DNA of 33,474 nucleotides, taken from contig JAITLV010000183.1 of the NCBI GenBank assembly GCA_031277685.1, forward strand, positions 1 to 33,474. The letters run 5' to 3'. Both the position numbers and the translations under genes were made by a program. The stretch comes from Sphingobacterium sp. (GTDB taxonomy: Bacteria; Bacteroidota; Bacteroidia; Sphingobacteriales; Sphingobacteriaceae). The notes under the pieces are model-generated. The model searched no databases and was not told the DNA's origin. It was given only the letters and a program-made list of their open reading frames with translations. The stretch's first letter is position 1; each line of letters starts with the position of its first letter. Below are positions 9,073-16,891 of the stretch, piece by piece.

Positions 9073-9126
9073 GCCCTTAGCTTGATGTTATCCGATAGGA
9101 TAAAATCGTGCTAAGGGCTCTTTTTT
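9073..9126 (+). terminator. Intrinsic terminator after pafA
   Basis: GCCCTTAGC (9073-9081) pairs perfectly with GCTAAGGGC (9110-9118), followed by a T-rich run to 9127. A second, nested stem inside the loop (TTATCC 9088-9093 with GGATAA 9098-9103) makes a two-tier hairpin. Confidence 0.88.
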
Positions 9127-9168
9127 ATCAGCAGACTTTCCGTGTTTTATTCTATTGAATAAAAAATG

Positions 9169-9176
9169 TAAATTTG
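9169..9176 (+). promoter_or_regulatory. Probable -7 promoter box of the Rrf2 regulator
   Basis: TAAATTTG matches TAnnTTTG and lies 25 bases before ATG 9202. The -33 position has only a T-rich match (TTTT at 9145-9148). Confidence 0.5.
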
Positions 9177-9201
9177 CAATTCAACAGGGGGTTAACAAAT
9201 T

Positions 9202-9642
9202 ATGCTTTCCAAAAAGACAAAATATGCAATTAAGGCACTTATGGTGCTCGGTCGTAACTACGGGAATGAACCTATGCAGATCGTTAAGATTGCACAGGAA
9301 GAGAATATTCCAAAAAAATTCCTGGAACAAATACTCCTTGAAATGAGAAATGCAGGGATTCTTTATAGTAAAAAAGGCGCTGGAGGAGGCTATAGTCTAA
9401 ATAAAGCTCCTGAGGATGTCTTTTTGTCGCAAGTGATGCGGCTGATAGATGGCCCGATCGCTTTACTTCCCTGTGTCAGTCTAAATTTTTATCGCTCTTG
9501 TGAAGAGTGTACTCAGGAGCATGCCTGTGGAATCCGGGATACATTTGTTGAAGTGAGGAATGCGATGTTACAGATCTTAAATGATACCAGCATTGCCCAT
9601 TTAATCAATAAGGAAAAAGAATTGAATCTCAACGTAGAATAA
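9202..9642 (+). CDS. Rrf2-family transcriptional regulator with cysteine cluster
   Basis: A 146-residue DNA-binding protein of the Rrf2 family (relatives: IscR, NsrR, CymR). The N-terminal winged helix-turn-helix is typical: MLSKKTKYAIKAL, IAQEENIPKKFLEQIL at about 30-45, and the wing GAGGGYSL at 59-66. Cys91, Cys100, Cys103 and Cys109 lie where family members bind Fe-S clusters or sense redox state, so cluster binding is plausible but not proven. CymR-like members lack such cysteines. The gene is alone, after a terminator and with its own promoter box; no iron-sulfur assembly or cysteine genes are adjacent, so its regulon cannot be read from context. Confidence 0.9.
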   Translation: MLSKKTKYAIKALMVLGRNYGNEPMQIVKIAQEENIPKKFLEQILLEMRNAGILYSKKGAGGGYSLNKAPEDVFLSQVMRLIDGPIALLPCVSLNFYRSCEECTQEHACGIRDTFVEVRNAMLQILNDTSIAHLINKEKELNLNVE

Positions 9643-9706
9643 TTGAATCTTTGGGTGACCGATGCAAACTGAATAAAAGAAGCTTGTTTGCAATTTAAAA
9701 TCATAA

Positions 9707-9734
9707 AAAGCAGTAAGCCCAAACTTACTGCTTT
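9707..9734. terminator. Hairpin terminator after the Rrf2 gene
   Basis: AAAGCAGTAAG (9707-9717) pairs perfectly with CTTACTGCTTT (9724-9734) over a 6-base loop. The T-run on the plus strand is short (CTTTCTG), so efficiency is uncertain; the A-run before the stem gives a better tail on the minus strand. Confidence 0.7.
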
Positions 9735-9790
9735 CTGATCACCACAAACTTACTTTGTTTTCATTTTTCGATAGGTATAATAATTGGAGC

Positions 9791-9824
9791 TTTGTACTAG
9801 AATAAGATAAATTTTCTAATTTTG
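9791..9824 (+). promoter_or_regulatory. Promoter of the ECF sigma gene
   Basis: TTTG (9791-9794), a 22-base spacer and TAATTTTG (9817-9824) fit the primary-sigma promoter of Bacteroidota. This suggests that the sigma gene is transcribed by the housekeeping sigma factor rather than only by itself. Confidence 0.6.
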
Positions 9825-9852
9825 TGACTTCCATACTATACGCATAGATCAA

Positions 9853-10440
9853 TTGAAAAACGATGAAAATGATGAAGTTAAGCTGGTTTCTCTTTTAACT
9901 GAGGGGGACAAAATAGCTTTTTCCAAACTTTATGAACGCTATTCTCCCGCATTGTTGCATAAGCTAAACCGATTGCTGCCGACAGAGGAGCTTATGTTAG
10001 AAATACATCAAATGGCCTTCGTTCGTCTATGGGATATGCGTGCTAAAATCATTCCCGGGCAAAGTATCTGGCCATTAATACATACGATAGCCCGTAACCT
10101 CGCTGTTGATTATTTTCGGAGGTCTGCTACAGATGAAGCTGTACGTAAAGCGCTCCTTACTCAAGCGACATTATACTATGAACTGGATGAGCCGACCGAT
10201 GCGATGGAACAGCTGTCTGACGAACTTTCCAAAGCAATAGACAAGTTGCCTACCAAGCGCAAGGAAATATTTCTTTTGTGTAAATTTCAAGGGAAGAGCT
10301 ATGAGGAAGCAGCAAAGATCCATGGCGTCTCCGTTGGTACCATAAAAGATCACATGGCCAAGGCCATGCGTTTTCTAAAACAGGAGCTCGGCACCAAGCT
10401 TTTTATGCTATTGATAACCCTTTTATCTCTGTTGAGTTAG
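9853..10440 (+). CDS. ECF-type RNA polymerase sigma factor (FecI-like)
   Basis: A 195-residue sigma-70 family protein with only regions 2 and 4. Region 2 spans about 20-90 (FSKLYERYSPALL, then HTIARNLAVDYFRR at 77-90). Region 4 spans about 125-178 (LPTKRKEIFLL, SYEEAAKIHGVSVGTIKDHMAKAMRFL), with the helix-turn-helix that reads the -35 site. It ends in a hydrophobic tail (LFMLLITLLSLLS at 183-195). No ATG exists in frame before region 2, and an in-frame TAA lies at 9817-9819, so TTG 9853 is the only sensible start; it follows a promoter by 28 bases. Its neighbours (FecR anti-sigma, then a SusC carrying an STN domain) make it the regulator of the island downstream. Family knowledge: such sigma factors are held inactive by FecR until the transducer binds its ligand. 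Confidence 0.93.
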   Translation: MKNDENDEVKLVSLLTEGDKIAFSKLYERYSPALLHKLNRLLPTEELMLEIHQMAFVRLWDMRAKIIPGQSIWPLIHTIARNLAVDYFRRSATDEAVRKALLTQATLYYELDEPTDAMEQLSDELSKAIDKLPTKRKEIFLLCKFQGKSYEEAAKIHGVSVGTIKDHMAKAMRFLKQELGTKLFMLLITLLSLLS

Positions 10441-10507
10441 CAATTTCACGCTTGAAATTTACACCTGATTAGTTCCATTTTTCTATCCCTAACGGCCAAG
10501 TTTATTA

Positions 10508-10549
10508 TTTTTTTTTAAAAAAAGATTTTTGGAGCATAGATTTTCTATG
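10508..10549 (+). other. T9A7 tract and small hairpin between sigma and anti-sigma genes
   Basis: Nine T (10508-10516) run straight into seven A (10517-10523), followed by a hairpin CATAGA (10535-10540) / TCTATG (10544-10549). The 154-base gap shows no clear promoter. The tract may be a weak terminator or a processing region. Confidence 0.4.
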
Positions 10550-10594
10550 GCTTCTGCGTATTAAGATTAGTAAGGCCACGATTTGAACGTAAAT

Positions 10595-11779
10595 ATGTAC
10601 AACAAAAAAGAGATTTTCGAGAAATACTTAGCTGGTACCTGTACGCCTGAAGAGGCAGATTGGTTGGTATCACTGTTTGCTGAAAAATCGTTCCGTACAG
10701 AATTGGAAGCTTTTGTGGATGCGGAAATGAATGTTCCTTTGGAAGAGGCGGATCTTATTGCGGAGTTATATGATCAATCGAAAAAACAATATCCAATTTT
10801 AGCTTCGTTACTTGTTGAGGAAGAGGTAAAAACAAAGCGATCTAAAATACGTAGTTTTTGGCCATGGGCGGCAGCCGCTGCTGCAGTTGTTGTCTTTTAT
10901 GTTGGATTCAATCGGTATAAAACACAGGAGCGGGCTTCTTTGGCAGCGGAAGTTGCCGTAGTGGATACGCGTCCTGAAAGTGTCAAAGACGAACCAATGA
11001 TGACATTGACCTTGCCAGACGGCAAGACTATTGAACTAACTGATACTAGCGAGACACAATATGCTTCTGCAGAAACAACAGGCGAGGAGTCTTTCTTTGA
11101 GATCAAAAAATCTGATGATACGGCCAAACCAATGATTCAGGAAATCAGCGTGTCAACAGGGAAAACAGGGGGGCTTGTATTGACTGATGGAACCAAAGTA
11201 TGGTTAAATGCGGGTACTAAATTGCGCTATGATGTCAATTTTGTAGGATCCGAACGTATTGTTTATCTCGTAGGTGAAGCTTATTTCGAAGTTGCACATA
11301 ATAAGGCAAAACCTTTTGTGGTCATTTCAGATGATCAAAAAGTAAGGGTTTTGGGCACACATTTTAATATTAAGGCCTATACAGGTAACCGAACCACAAC
11401 AACATTGATGGAGGGTAGTGTAGCCGTTTCAACTGATTCAAAGGCCCGTATCTTGATCCCCGGAGAAAGCAGTGTTGTCAATCCCGGAAAAGCGAATATC
11501 AATGTTTCTCCAGCCTTATTATCCAATGTCAATGCATGGCGGAATAACGAATTTTCATTTTATGATGCGGATTTGGTTGAGATCGGATCAGAGCTGTCGC
11601 GCTGGTATGGCATAGATGTGCAAGTAATTGGCCAGGTAAATGATTTTGGCTTTACAGGAGTCATATCCAAAGAAAAAACATTGGAAGAGGTGCTGTCCAT
11701 ATTGCGAAGAACAGGGCAAATAAAATATCAAATCACTCCTTGGGGAGGAAAAGAAAGGAGGGTGCTTCTCATGATGTAA
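10595..11779 (+). CDS. FecR-family anti-sigma factor (inner membrane)
   Basis: A 394-residue membrane protein that should control the ECF sigma factor encoded just upstream. A cytoplasmic N-terminal part of about 87 residues (YLAGTCTPEEADWLV is typical of the sigma-binding domain) is followed by one membrane span at about 88-105 (WPWAAAAAAVVVFYVGF). The periplasmic side holds the FecR domain (from about 180: GGLVLTDGTKVWLNAGTKL, VGEAYFEVAHN, VRVLGTHFNIKAY) and a C-terminal DUF4974-like domain (FSFYDADLVEIGSELSRWYGIDV, GVISKEKTLEEVLSILRRTG). ATG 10595 is preferred over the in-frame TTG at 10583. Model from the Fec/Fox systems: the STN domain of the downstream SusC contacts the periplasmic part of FecR and releases the sigma factor. 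Confidence 0.93.
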   Translation: MYNKKEIFEKYLAGTCTPEEADWLVSLFAEKSFRTELEAFVDAEMNVPLEEADLIAELYDQSKKQYPILASLLVEEEVKTKRSKIRSFWPWAAAAAAVVVFYVGFNRYKTQERASLAAEVAVVDTRPESVKDEPMMTLTLPDGKTIELTDTSETQYASAETTGEESFFEIKKSDDTAKPMIQEISVSTGKTGGLVLTDGTKVWLNAGTKLRYDVNFVGSERIVYLVGEAYFEVAHNKAKPFVVISDDQKVRVLGTHFNIKAYTGNRTTTTLMEGSVAVSTDSKARILIPGESSVVNPGKANINVSPALLSNVNAWRNNEFSFYDADLVEIGSELSRWYGIDVQVIGQVNDFGFTGVISKEKTLEEVLSILRRTGQIKYQITPWGGKERRVLLMM

Positions 11780-11804
11780 TTTTACCTATACAACCCAACT
11801 AACC

Positions 11805-11827
11805 ACTGCTGAGTGGGAAACAGCAGT
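11805..11827 (+). other. Hairpin in the FecR-SusC gap
   Basis: ACTGCTG (11805-11811) pairs with CAGCAGT (11821-11827) over a 9-base loop, with no T-run after it. It lies 35 bases before the SusC start and could set mRNA processing or differential expression between regulator and transporter. Confidence 0.45.
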
Positions 11828-11862
11828 ATACCTTAATTATTTGACCAATAAATTACTACCAG

Positions 11863-14800
11863 ATGAATTTATTCAATTCCAGGGACCTATTGAAAAGGAG
11901 GGCTTTGGGCAAACGTACAGCAATTTTATTTGTTGCTCTTACCTGTGCGCAGTTTAGCCTGGCGGCTTATGCACAGCGAGTCACCATAAAGAAAAAGGGG
12001 GCTCCACTGTCTCAGGTATTTAATGAAATCAAGAAGCAATGCAATTGTGATTTCTTTTACAATGAGTCACTAGTCAGATCCAACACAACCGTGGATATTG
12101 ATATGCAGAATGCGACTGTGCAGGAAGTTCTAGATCATTGTTTTAGAGATCAGTCCTTGCAATATAGTATTGATAACAAGACGATTGTAATAACAGCTAA
12201 GCCGCGTTCTGTCAAACAGCAGAAAGCACAGATCCGTGGCAGAGTCATGGATTACAAGGGGAAACCTTTAGTCGGCATTACAGTAAGCGAAAAGGAAAAT
12301 CCAAAAAATGCTGTTGGAACCGATACAGATGGGACATTTATCCTTTCGGTAACGAATACAAATACAACATTGATTTTCAAGAGTATGGGTTTTCAGACCT
12401 TGCAAATGCCGATACAAGGGAAGAACTGGATGGACGTTAGGTTGACCCCTGTAGAAAATCAGTTGGAAGATGTGGTCGTTACGGGATACCAGAATCTCCA
12501 ACGCAAATCATTGACCGGTTCAGTCGCTACGGTTAATATGGATCAGCTAGAAACAATCTTTCAGCCCAATATTGATAAACTCTTACAAGGACAGGTACCC
12601 GGGCTTACTGTGATGAGCACCTCAGGTGCTCCAGGTGCCATACCGCAAATTCGGATTCGGGGAACTTCAACATTGAGTGGCAACGTGCAGCCTTTATGGG
12701 TGGTTGACGGTATTATATTGGATGATGCCGTGAATGTCTCTGTTGATGACATTATGACCAATAGGAATCTGATCGCTTCCGGTATTGGCGGTGTCAATGT
12801 GGAAGATATCGAAAGCATCAATGTTCTCAAGGACGCGGCGGCAACAGCAATTTATGGTACCCGTGCTGCCAATGGTGTTATTGTAATCACTTCAAAAAAA
12901 GGTAAAGCAGGTAAGACAAGAATCAACTTTACAAGTAACCTCAGTATTGGGGAGCGCCCCCGAATTGAGGATGCCTATATGATGAATTCCAAAGAACGTA
13001 TCGACGTCAACCTCGAGATGATCAAACGAGGGGTGTTCAATGCGACGAGCCCACTTGCTGGCGAGTATAATACCGTGTCGAATTTTGAACGCTATTTTAT
13101 AGATCTTATGGATAAGAAGATTTCCTGGGATGATTTTAATAAGCAAGTTAACTATTTGGAAACGGTCAATACAGATTGGTTTAAACACCTTTTTCGGACT
13201 TCGGTTTCCAATAGACAGAGCCTAAATGTGTCTGGTGGGGACGAACGTACGACTTTTTATGCTTCGGGAAGTTATCTAGATGATCAAGCAACCGCCAAAG
13301 GGGTTGGGCAAAAAACCTATACCGGGTCATTAAAAGTTTATACCAAGATCTATGACAAGATCCGGTTTGGAGTTATGATGGATGTGAATGCTCGGGAAAA
13401 CAAAAGTTTTTTTGCCGTAGACTCCAAAGAAAATCCATTCGAATATGCGATTTATACCACACGTGCACAGCCTGCATTAAATCCAAATGGCAGCTATAGC
13501 CACTTCTATCTAAATGGACTGGAGTATAATTTTCTGGAAAACCGAGATAAAGGTTGGCGTGATTCACGCAATTTTGGTTTGCGGGGGTCATTGGATCTAG
13601 AGTACAAGATCATGAAAGATCTGACCTTTACCAGTTTGTTTTCGTATACGAAACAAAATACAACCGATGAAGATATTGCAATAGACGATAGTTACTTTGT
13701 TAAGATCCGGAAGAAAGATAACCGAGAAATTGTTAATGGGGACTATGTATATATTTGGAAAGACGGTGGGTATAGAAAGGACAAAAGTTCATACAATGGA
13801 TCTATTACTTTTCGAAACCAGCTTGTCTACAATCCCTTCTTTAATAATCTACATTATTTAAACGTCATGGTAGGACAGGAAGTGCGCAAGTCCAAGACAA
13901 GTGATGTTAGTTCAGAGGTTTACGGATATGCGCATGATCGTGGCCACCAGCAGGTACCTCAATTTGATTATATGAAACGGATAGGAGTGCCATATTGGTC
14001 AGAAAATCTGAATGATGGAGCAAATGTGTCCTATTTTGGTGCTGTCAACTATACCTATGACAATAGATATACACTAAGTTTCAATATGCGTACGGATGGC
14101 TCAAATCGTTTCGGACTAAAGACCAACCAATTGTTCCAGCCACTCTGGGCTGTGGGAGCCAACTATCAGCTAAAAGAAGAACGTTTCTTGCGAGATATTG
14201 ACTGGATTTCTTATTTGACCTTGAAAGGGTCGTATGGTAGCCAAGGCAATGTTGCAGCACAGGCCTATTCGGATTTGGTGGCCAGAATAGGTGCTGTTGA
14301 TCCGATCAATCCATCCAATTATGTGACCATTATAGCCCCCAAAAACCCGAATTTGAAATGGGAACAGACCTATACAGCCAATGCGGCTTTGGAAGCGGGC
14401 TTTTTTAAAAGGCGGCTTATGTTCAATGTAGAATGGTATCATAAGAAAGCGCTGGATCTATTGGGCAATCGGCAGGTCTCCCAAGTAACAGGTTTTGATC
14501 AAGTTCAGGTTAATTGGGCCTCCATGCTTAATCGTGGCTGGGAGTTCTCCCTCAACACAATCAATATTGATCGGCCAAATTTTAGGTGGTCAACGAATGT
14601 AAACTTTGGCTTCAATAAAAATAAAGTGTTGGATGTGTATACCAAACCAACAGTACAAAACCTAACTGATCCAAAACGATCTAATTATGCTGCGACAGCG
14701 GTTATTGGGCAGCCTATTGATGGGCTATGGTCTTACCGCTATGCAGGATTGAATGAACAGGGAAGAGCCTCGTTTTATACAGCTAAAGAGGGCGAGAAAG

Positions 14801-15423
14801 TACTATATGGTATGACTGATATTAATGGACTGACCTATTCTGGAGTTATGAACCCCACTTCACAGGTCGGTTTCACAAATACGTTTTCATACAAACGTAT
14901 CACCTTGTCTGGATTATTTATTGGTAGTTTTGGTAATGTCATGCGTCTGCGCAATATGTCGAACGGAAGTTATTTAGGCTTCCCCGACCCCACGCAGAAT
15001 ATGTCAAAAGAATGGGTAAATCGCTGGCGGCAACCCGGAGATGAGGCACATACTAATATACCGGTTCTCGAAACCGCGGGAGATAATGCACTGATTGCTT
15101 TGGCTCCACGAAACGGCAACATGTTTGATAATTCTGATTTAAGAACTGTTAAAGGAGATTTTATCCGTTTGCAAAACCTATCCATTAGTTACGATTATTT
15201 TACTCCTCGTCTAAGGGCACTTGGTGTGCAGAATATCCGTCTCGCATTGCAGGGCAACAATCTTTACGTCTGGAAAGATAAAGCGTTGAAAGGGCAAGAT
15301 CCAGAAGCTCAAGGATCAAAAGTCTTGTCGTATTCAAGTACAACATCTGCAAATATTAATTTCGGGAATACATTCTTGCCTGTACCCAGATCATACTCTC
15401 TTTCCTTGTCAGTTCAATTTTAG
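11863..15423 (+). CDS. SusC/RagA-family TonB-dependent transducer with STN domain
   Basis: A 1186-residue outer-membrane transporter. The order is: signal peptide (about 1-38, ending AAYAQ), STN signalling domain (about 40-113: VTIKKKGAPLSQVFNEIKKQ, with the typical NATVQEVLD), a carboxypeptidase-D-like regulatory domain (about 122-195), a TonB-box-like stretch (LEDVVVTGYQ at 201-210), the plug (GQVPGLTVMSTSGAPGAIP, IRIRGTSTL, VLKDAAATAIYGTRAANGVIVITSKKG in pieces) and a beta-barrel ending in aromatic SLSVQF. The STN domain marks it as a transducer that both imports and signals to FecR. It is followed after 5 bases by SusD, the usual pairing. No carbohydrate-active enzyme is nearby, so the ligand is unknown. 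Outer-membrane insertion and energy from TonB-ExbBD are family knowledge. Confidence 0.95.
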   Translation: MNLFNSRDLLKRRALGKRTAILFVALTCAQFSLAAYAQRVTIKKKGAPLSQVFNEIKKQCNCDFFYNESLVRSNTTVDIDMQNATVQEVLDHCFRDQSLQYSIDNKTIVITAKPRSVKQQKAQIRGRVMDYKGKPLVGITVSEKENPKNAVGTDTDGTFILSVTNTNTTLIFKSMGFQTLQMPIQGKNWMDVRLTPVENQLEDVVVTGYQNLQRKSLTGSVATVNMDQLETIFQPNIDKLLQGQVPGLTVMSTSGAPGAIPQIRIRGTSTLSGNVQPLWVVDGIILDDAVNVSVDDIMTNRNLIASGIGGVNVEDIESINVLKDAAATAIYGTRAANGVIVITSKKGKAGKTRINFTSNLSIGERPRIEDAYMMNSKERIDVNLEMIKRGVFNATSPLAGEYNTVSNFERYFIDLMDKKISWDDFNKQVNYLETVNTDWFKHLFRTSVSNRQSLNVSGGDERTTFYASGSYLDDQATAKGVGQKTYTGSLKVYTKIYDKIRFGVMMDVNARENKSFFAVDSKENPFEYAIYTTRAQPALNPNGSYSHFYLNGLEYNFLENRDKGWRDSRNFGLRGSLDLEYKIMKDLTFTSLFSYTKQNTTDEDIAIDDSYFVKIRKKDNREIVNGDYVYIWKDGGYRKDKSSYNGSITFRNQLVYNPFFNNLHYLNVMVGQEVRKSKTSDVSSEVYGYAHDRGHQQVPQFDYMKRIGVPYWSENLNDGANVSYFGAVNYTYDNRYTLSFNMRTDGSNRFGLKTNQLFQPLWAVGANYQLKEERFLRDIDWISYLTLKGSYGSQGNVAAQAYSDLVARIGAVDPINPSNYVTIIAPKNPNLKWEQTYTANAALEAGFFKRRLMFNVEWYHKKALDLLGNRQVSQVTGFDQVQVNWASMLNRGWEFSLNTINIDRPNFRWSTNVNFGFNKNKVLDVYTKPTVQNLTDPKRSNYAATAVIGQPIDGLWSYRYAGLNEQGRASFYTAKEGEKVLYGMTDINGLTYSGVMNPTSQVGFTNTFSYKRITLSGLFIGSFGNVMRLRNMSNGSYLGFPDPTQNMSKEWVNRWRQPGDEAHTNIPVLETAGDNALIALAPRNGNMFDNSDLRTVKGDFIRLQNLSISYDYFTPRLRALGVQNIRLALQGNNLYVWKDKALKGQDPEAQGSKVLSYSSTTSANINFGNTFLPVPRSYSLSLSVQF

Positions 15424-15428
15424 TCGCC

Positions 15429-16889
15429 ATGAAAATGAATAAATATATAAAATACACATTTGTTGTCCTTGCTTCTTGTATAATGGGGTGTAAGGACATG
15501 CTAGATATCAAACCTGTACATAGTATGATGCCAAAGTCTCTGGAAGACTTTGAAGCAGTGTTATTGGGAGGCTATCCTCGTACGGATTTCTTTGTAAAAA
15601 CAGAGATGTTGACTGATAATGTCTATGTCAACTTTAATGCCGACGTGCAGCCAACAGAGGACTATGGACGTTGGTTTACATTCTCCTCATCCCTGCTGCC
15701 ACCTGATGTTTTGTCTGATCCCTATTGGGGACAACTGTATAGAAGTATTTTCTATGCAAATTCGGTGTTGGACAACTTGAAAAAGATGACAGTAAGTGAT
15801 GATCAAAAGCCTCGTTATGAACAGATGCAGGGTGAAGCCTATGCCTTGCGAGCCTATTGCTATTTCTATTTGATCAACTTTTACGCAGACGTTTATCGCC
15901 CTGAAAACCTAGGTCTTCCGGGAGTTCCTATGCCATTGACGGCTGAAGATGTTAATACGAACGCGGCAAATAATACACGTGCGGCAATTGGTGAGGTATG
16001 GCAGCAGATTATTATAGATATAGAACAAAGTAGTCAATTGCTTGTGGGTAAGAAAATTACGGATAGATACCGTTTTTCCTATAATACATTGCAGCTATTT
16101 CGCGCTAGAGTTGACTTAATGATGGGTAATTATGAATCGGCGGTTAAGCATGCTTCTGCAGTGGTCAATGAATACCCTTTAGCAGATCTTTCTGGCATTG
16201 AAGCCAGATTTCAAAATAGTGAGGGGTTAAAGTCGGTTCTTGGTTATCAATTTGGTTTTGTAGATACACAGGTGAATAAAGAACTTATGTTTTTTACTGG
16301 CGGTAAAGCAAATATGAATCCATACTACTACAGTACTGGGGCGATGAAACCTGTTGTCGAGTTATTGCAGTTGAGCAAACGATATGGAGAGTTGAGTGAT
16401 TATCGGCAGTTTATCTATGATCCGATGGAGGAAAATGCAACACAACAAATCAAGATTGGTAAAACTGTGTACAAAATGTACGCAGCTCAGGATCTGAATT
16501 GGTACTATGTGGGTTTTAAGGCCAGCGAAGCTTATCTAATCCGTGCGGAGGCACAAGCCCGTTTGAAGAAATCCGAATTGGCCATCAATGATATCAATGC
16601 AATATTAAAAAGCCGTATGCGCAAAGATTTTCTGGTCACATTGAAAGCAAGTGATTTTGCAAATGAAACCCTGTTGCTGAACAGAATTTTGGAAGAGCGA
16701 CGCTTGGAGCTGGCTTTTGATGCAGGCCTGCGTTTTATGGATCTTAGAAGATTTGAAAAACCTAAAATCGACCATGTGTATAAAGATGCAAAGATATTTA
16801 CGCTGGAAAAAGATGACCCAAGATATCTGATGCAGATTCCACCTTCGGAGTTTGAGAATAGTCCAAATATGCCATTAAATCCTAGATAA
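15429..16889 (+). CDS. SusD/RagB-family surface nutrient-binding lipoprotein
   Basis: A 486-residue lipoprotein that forms the lid of the SusC transporter and binds the ligand at the cell surface. The signal peptide ends in a lipobox at C21 (CIMGCKDMLDIKP, a common SusD start) with C17 as a possible alternative. The N-terminal half holds TPR-like helices (GEAYALRAYCYFYLINFYADVY is cut here to YALRAYCYFYLINFYADVY). The C-terminal part has the typical SusD block YLIRAEAQARL, RILEERRLELAFDAGLRFMDLRRF and the ending LMQIPPSEF, with NPR as the last three residues. It sits 5 bases after SusC and 2 bases before the metallopeptidase-like gene, so the three are surely co-transcribed. Ligand unknown. 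Confidence 0.95.
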   Translation: MKMNKYIKYTFVVLASCIMGCKDMLDIKPVHSMMPKSLEDFEAVLLGGYPRTDFFVKTEMLTDNVYVNFNADVQPTEDYGRWFTFSSSLLPPDVLSDPYWGQLYRSIFYANSVLDNLKKMTVSDDQKPRYEQMQGEAYALRAYCYFYLINFYADVYRPENLGLPGVPMPLTAEDVNTNAANNTRAAIGEVWQQIIIDIEQSSQLLVGKKITDRYRFSYNTLQLFRARVDLMMGNYESAVKHASAVVNEYPLADLSGIEARFQNSEGLKSVLGYQFGFVDTQVNKELMFFTGGKANMNPYYYSTGAMKPVVELLQLSKRYGELSDYRQFIYDPMEENATQQIKIGKTVYKMYAAQDLNWYYVGFKASEAYLIRAEAQARLKKSELAINDINAILKSRMRKDFLVTLKASDFANETLLLNRILEERRLELAFDAGLRFMDLRRFEKPKIDHVYKDAKIFTLEKDDPRYLMQIPPSEFENSPNMPLNPR

Positions 16890-16891
16890 TT

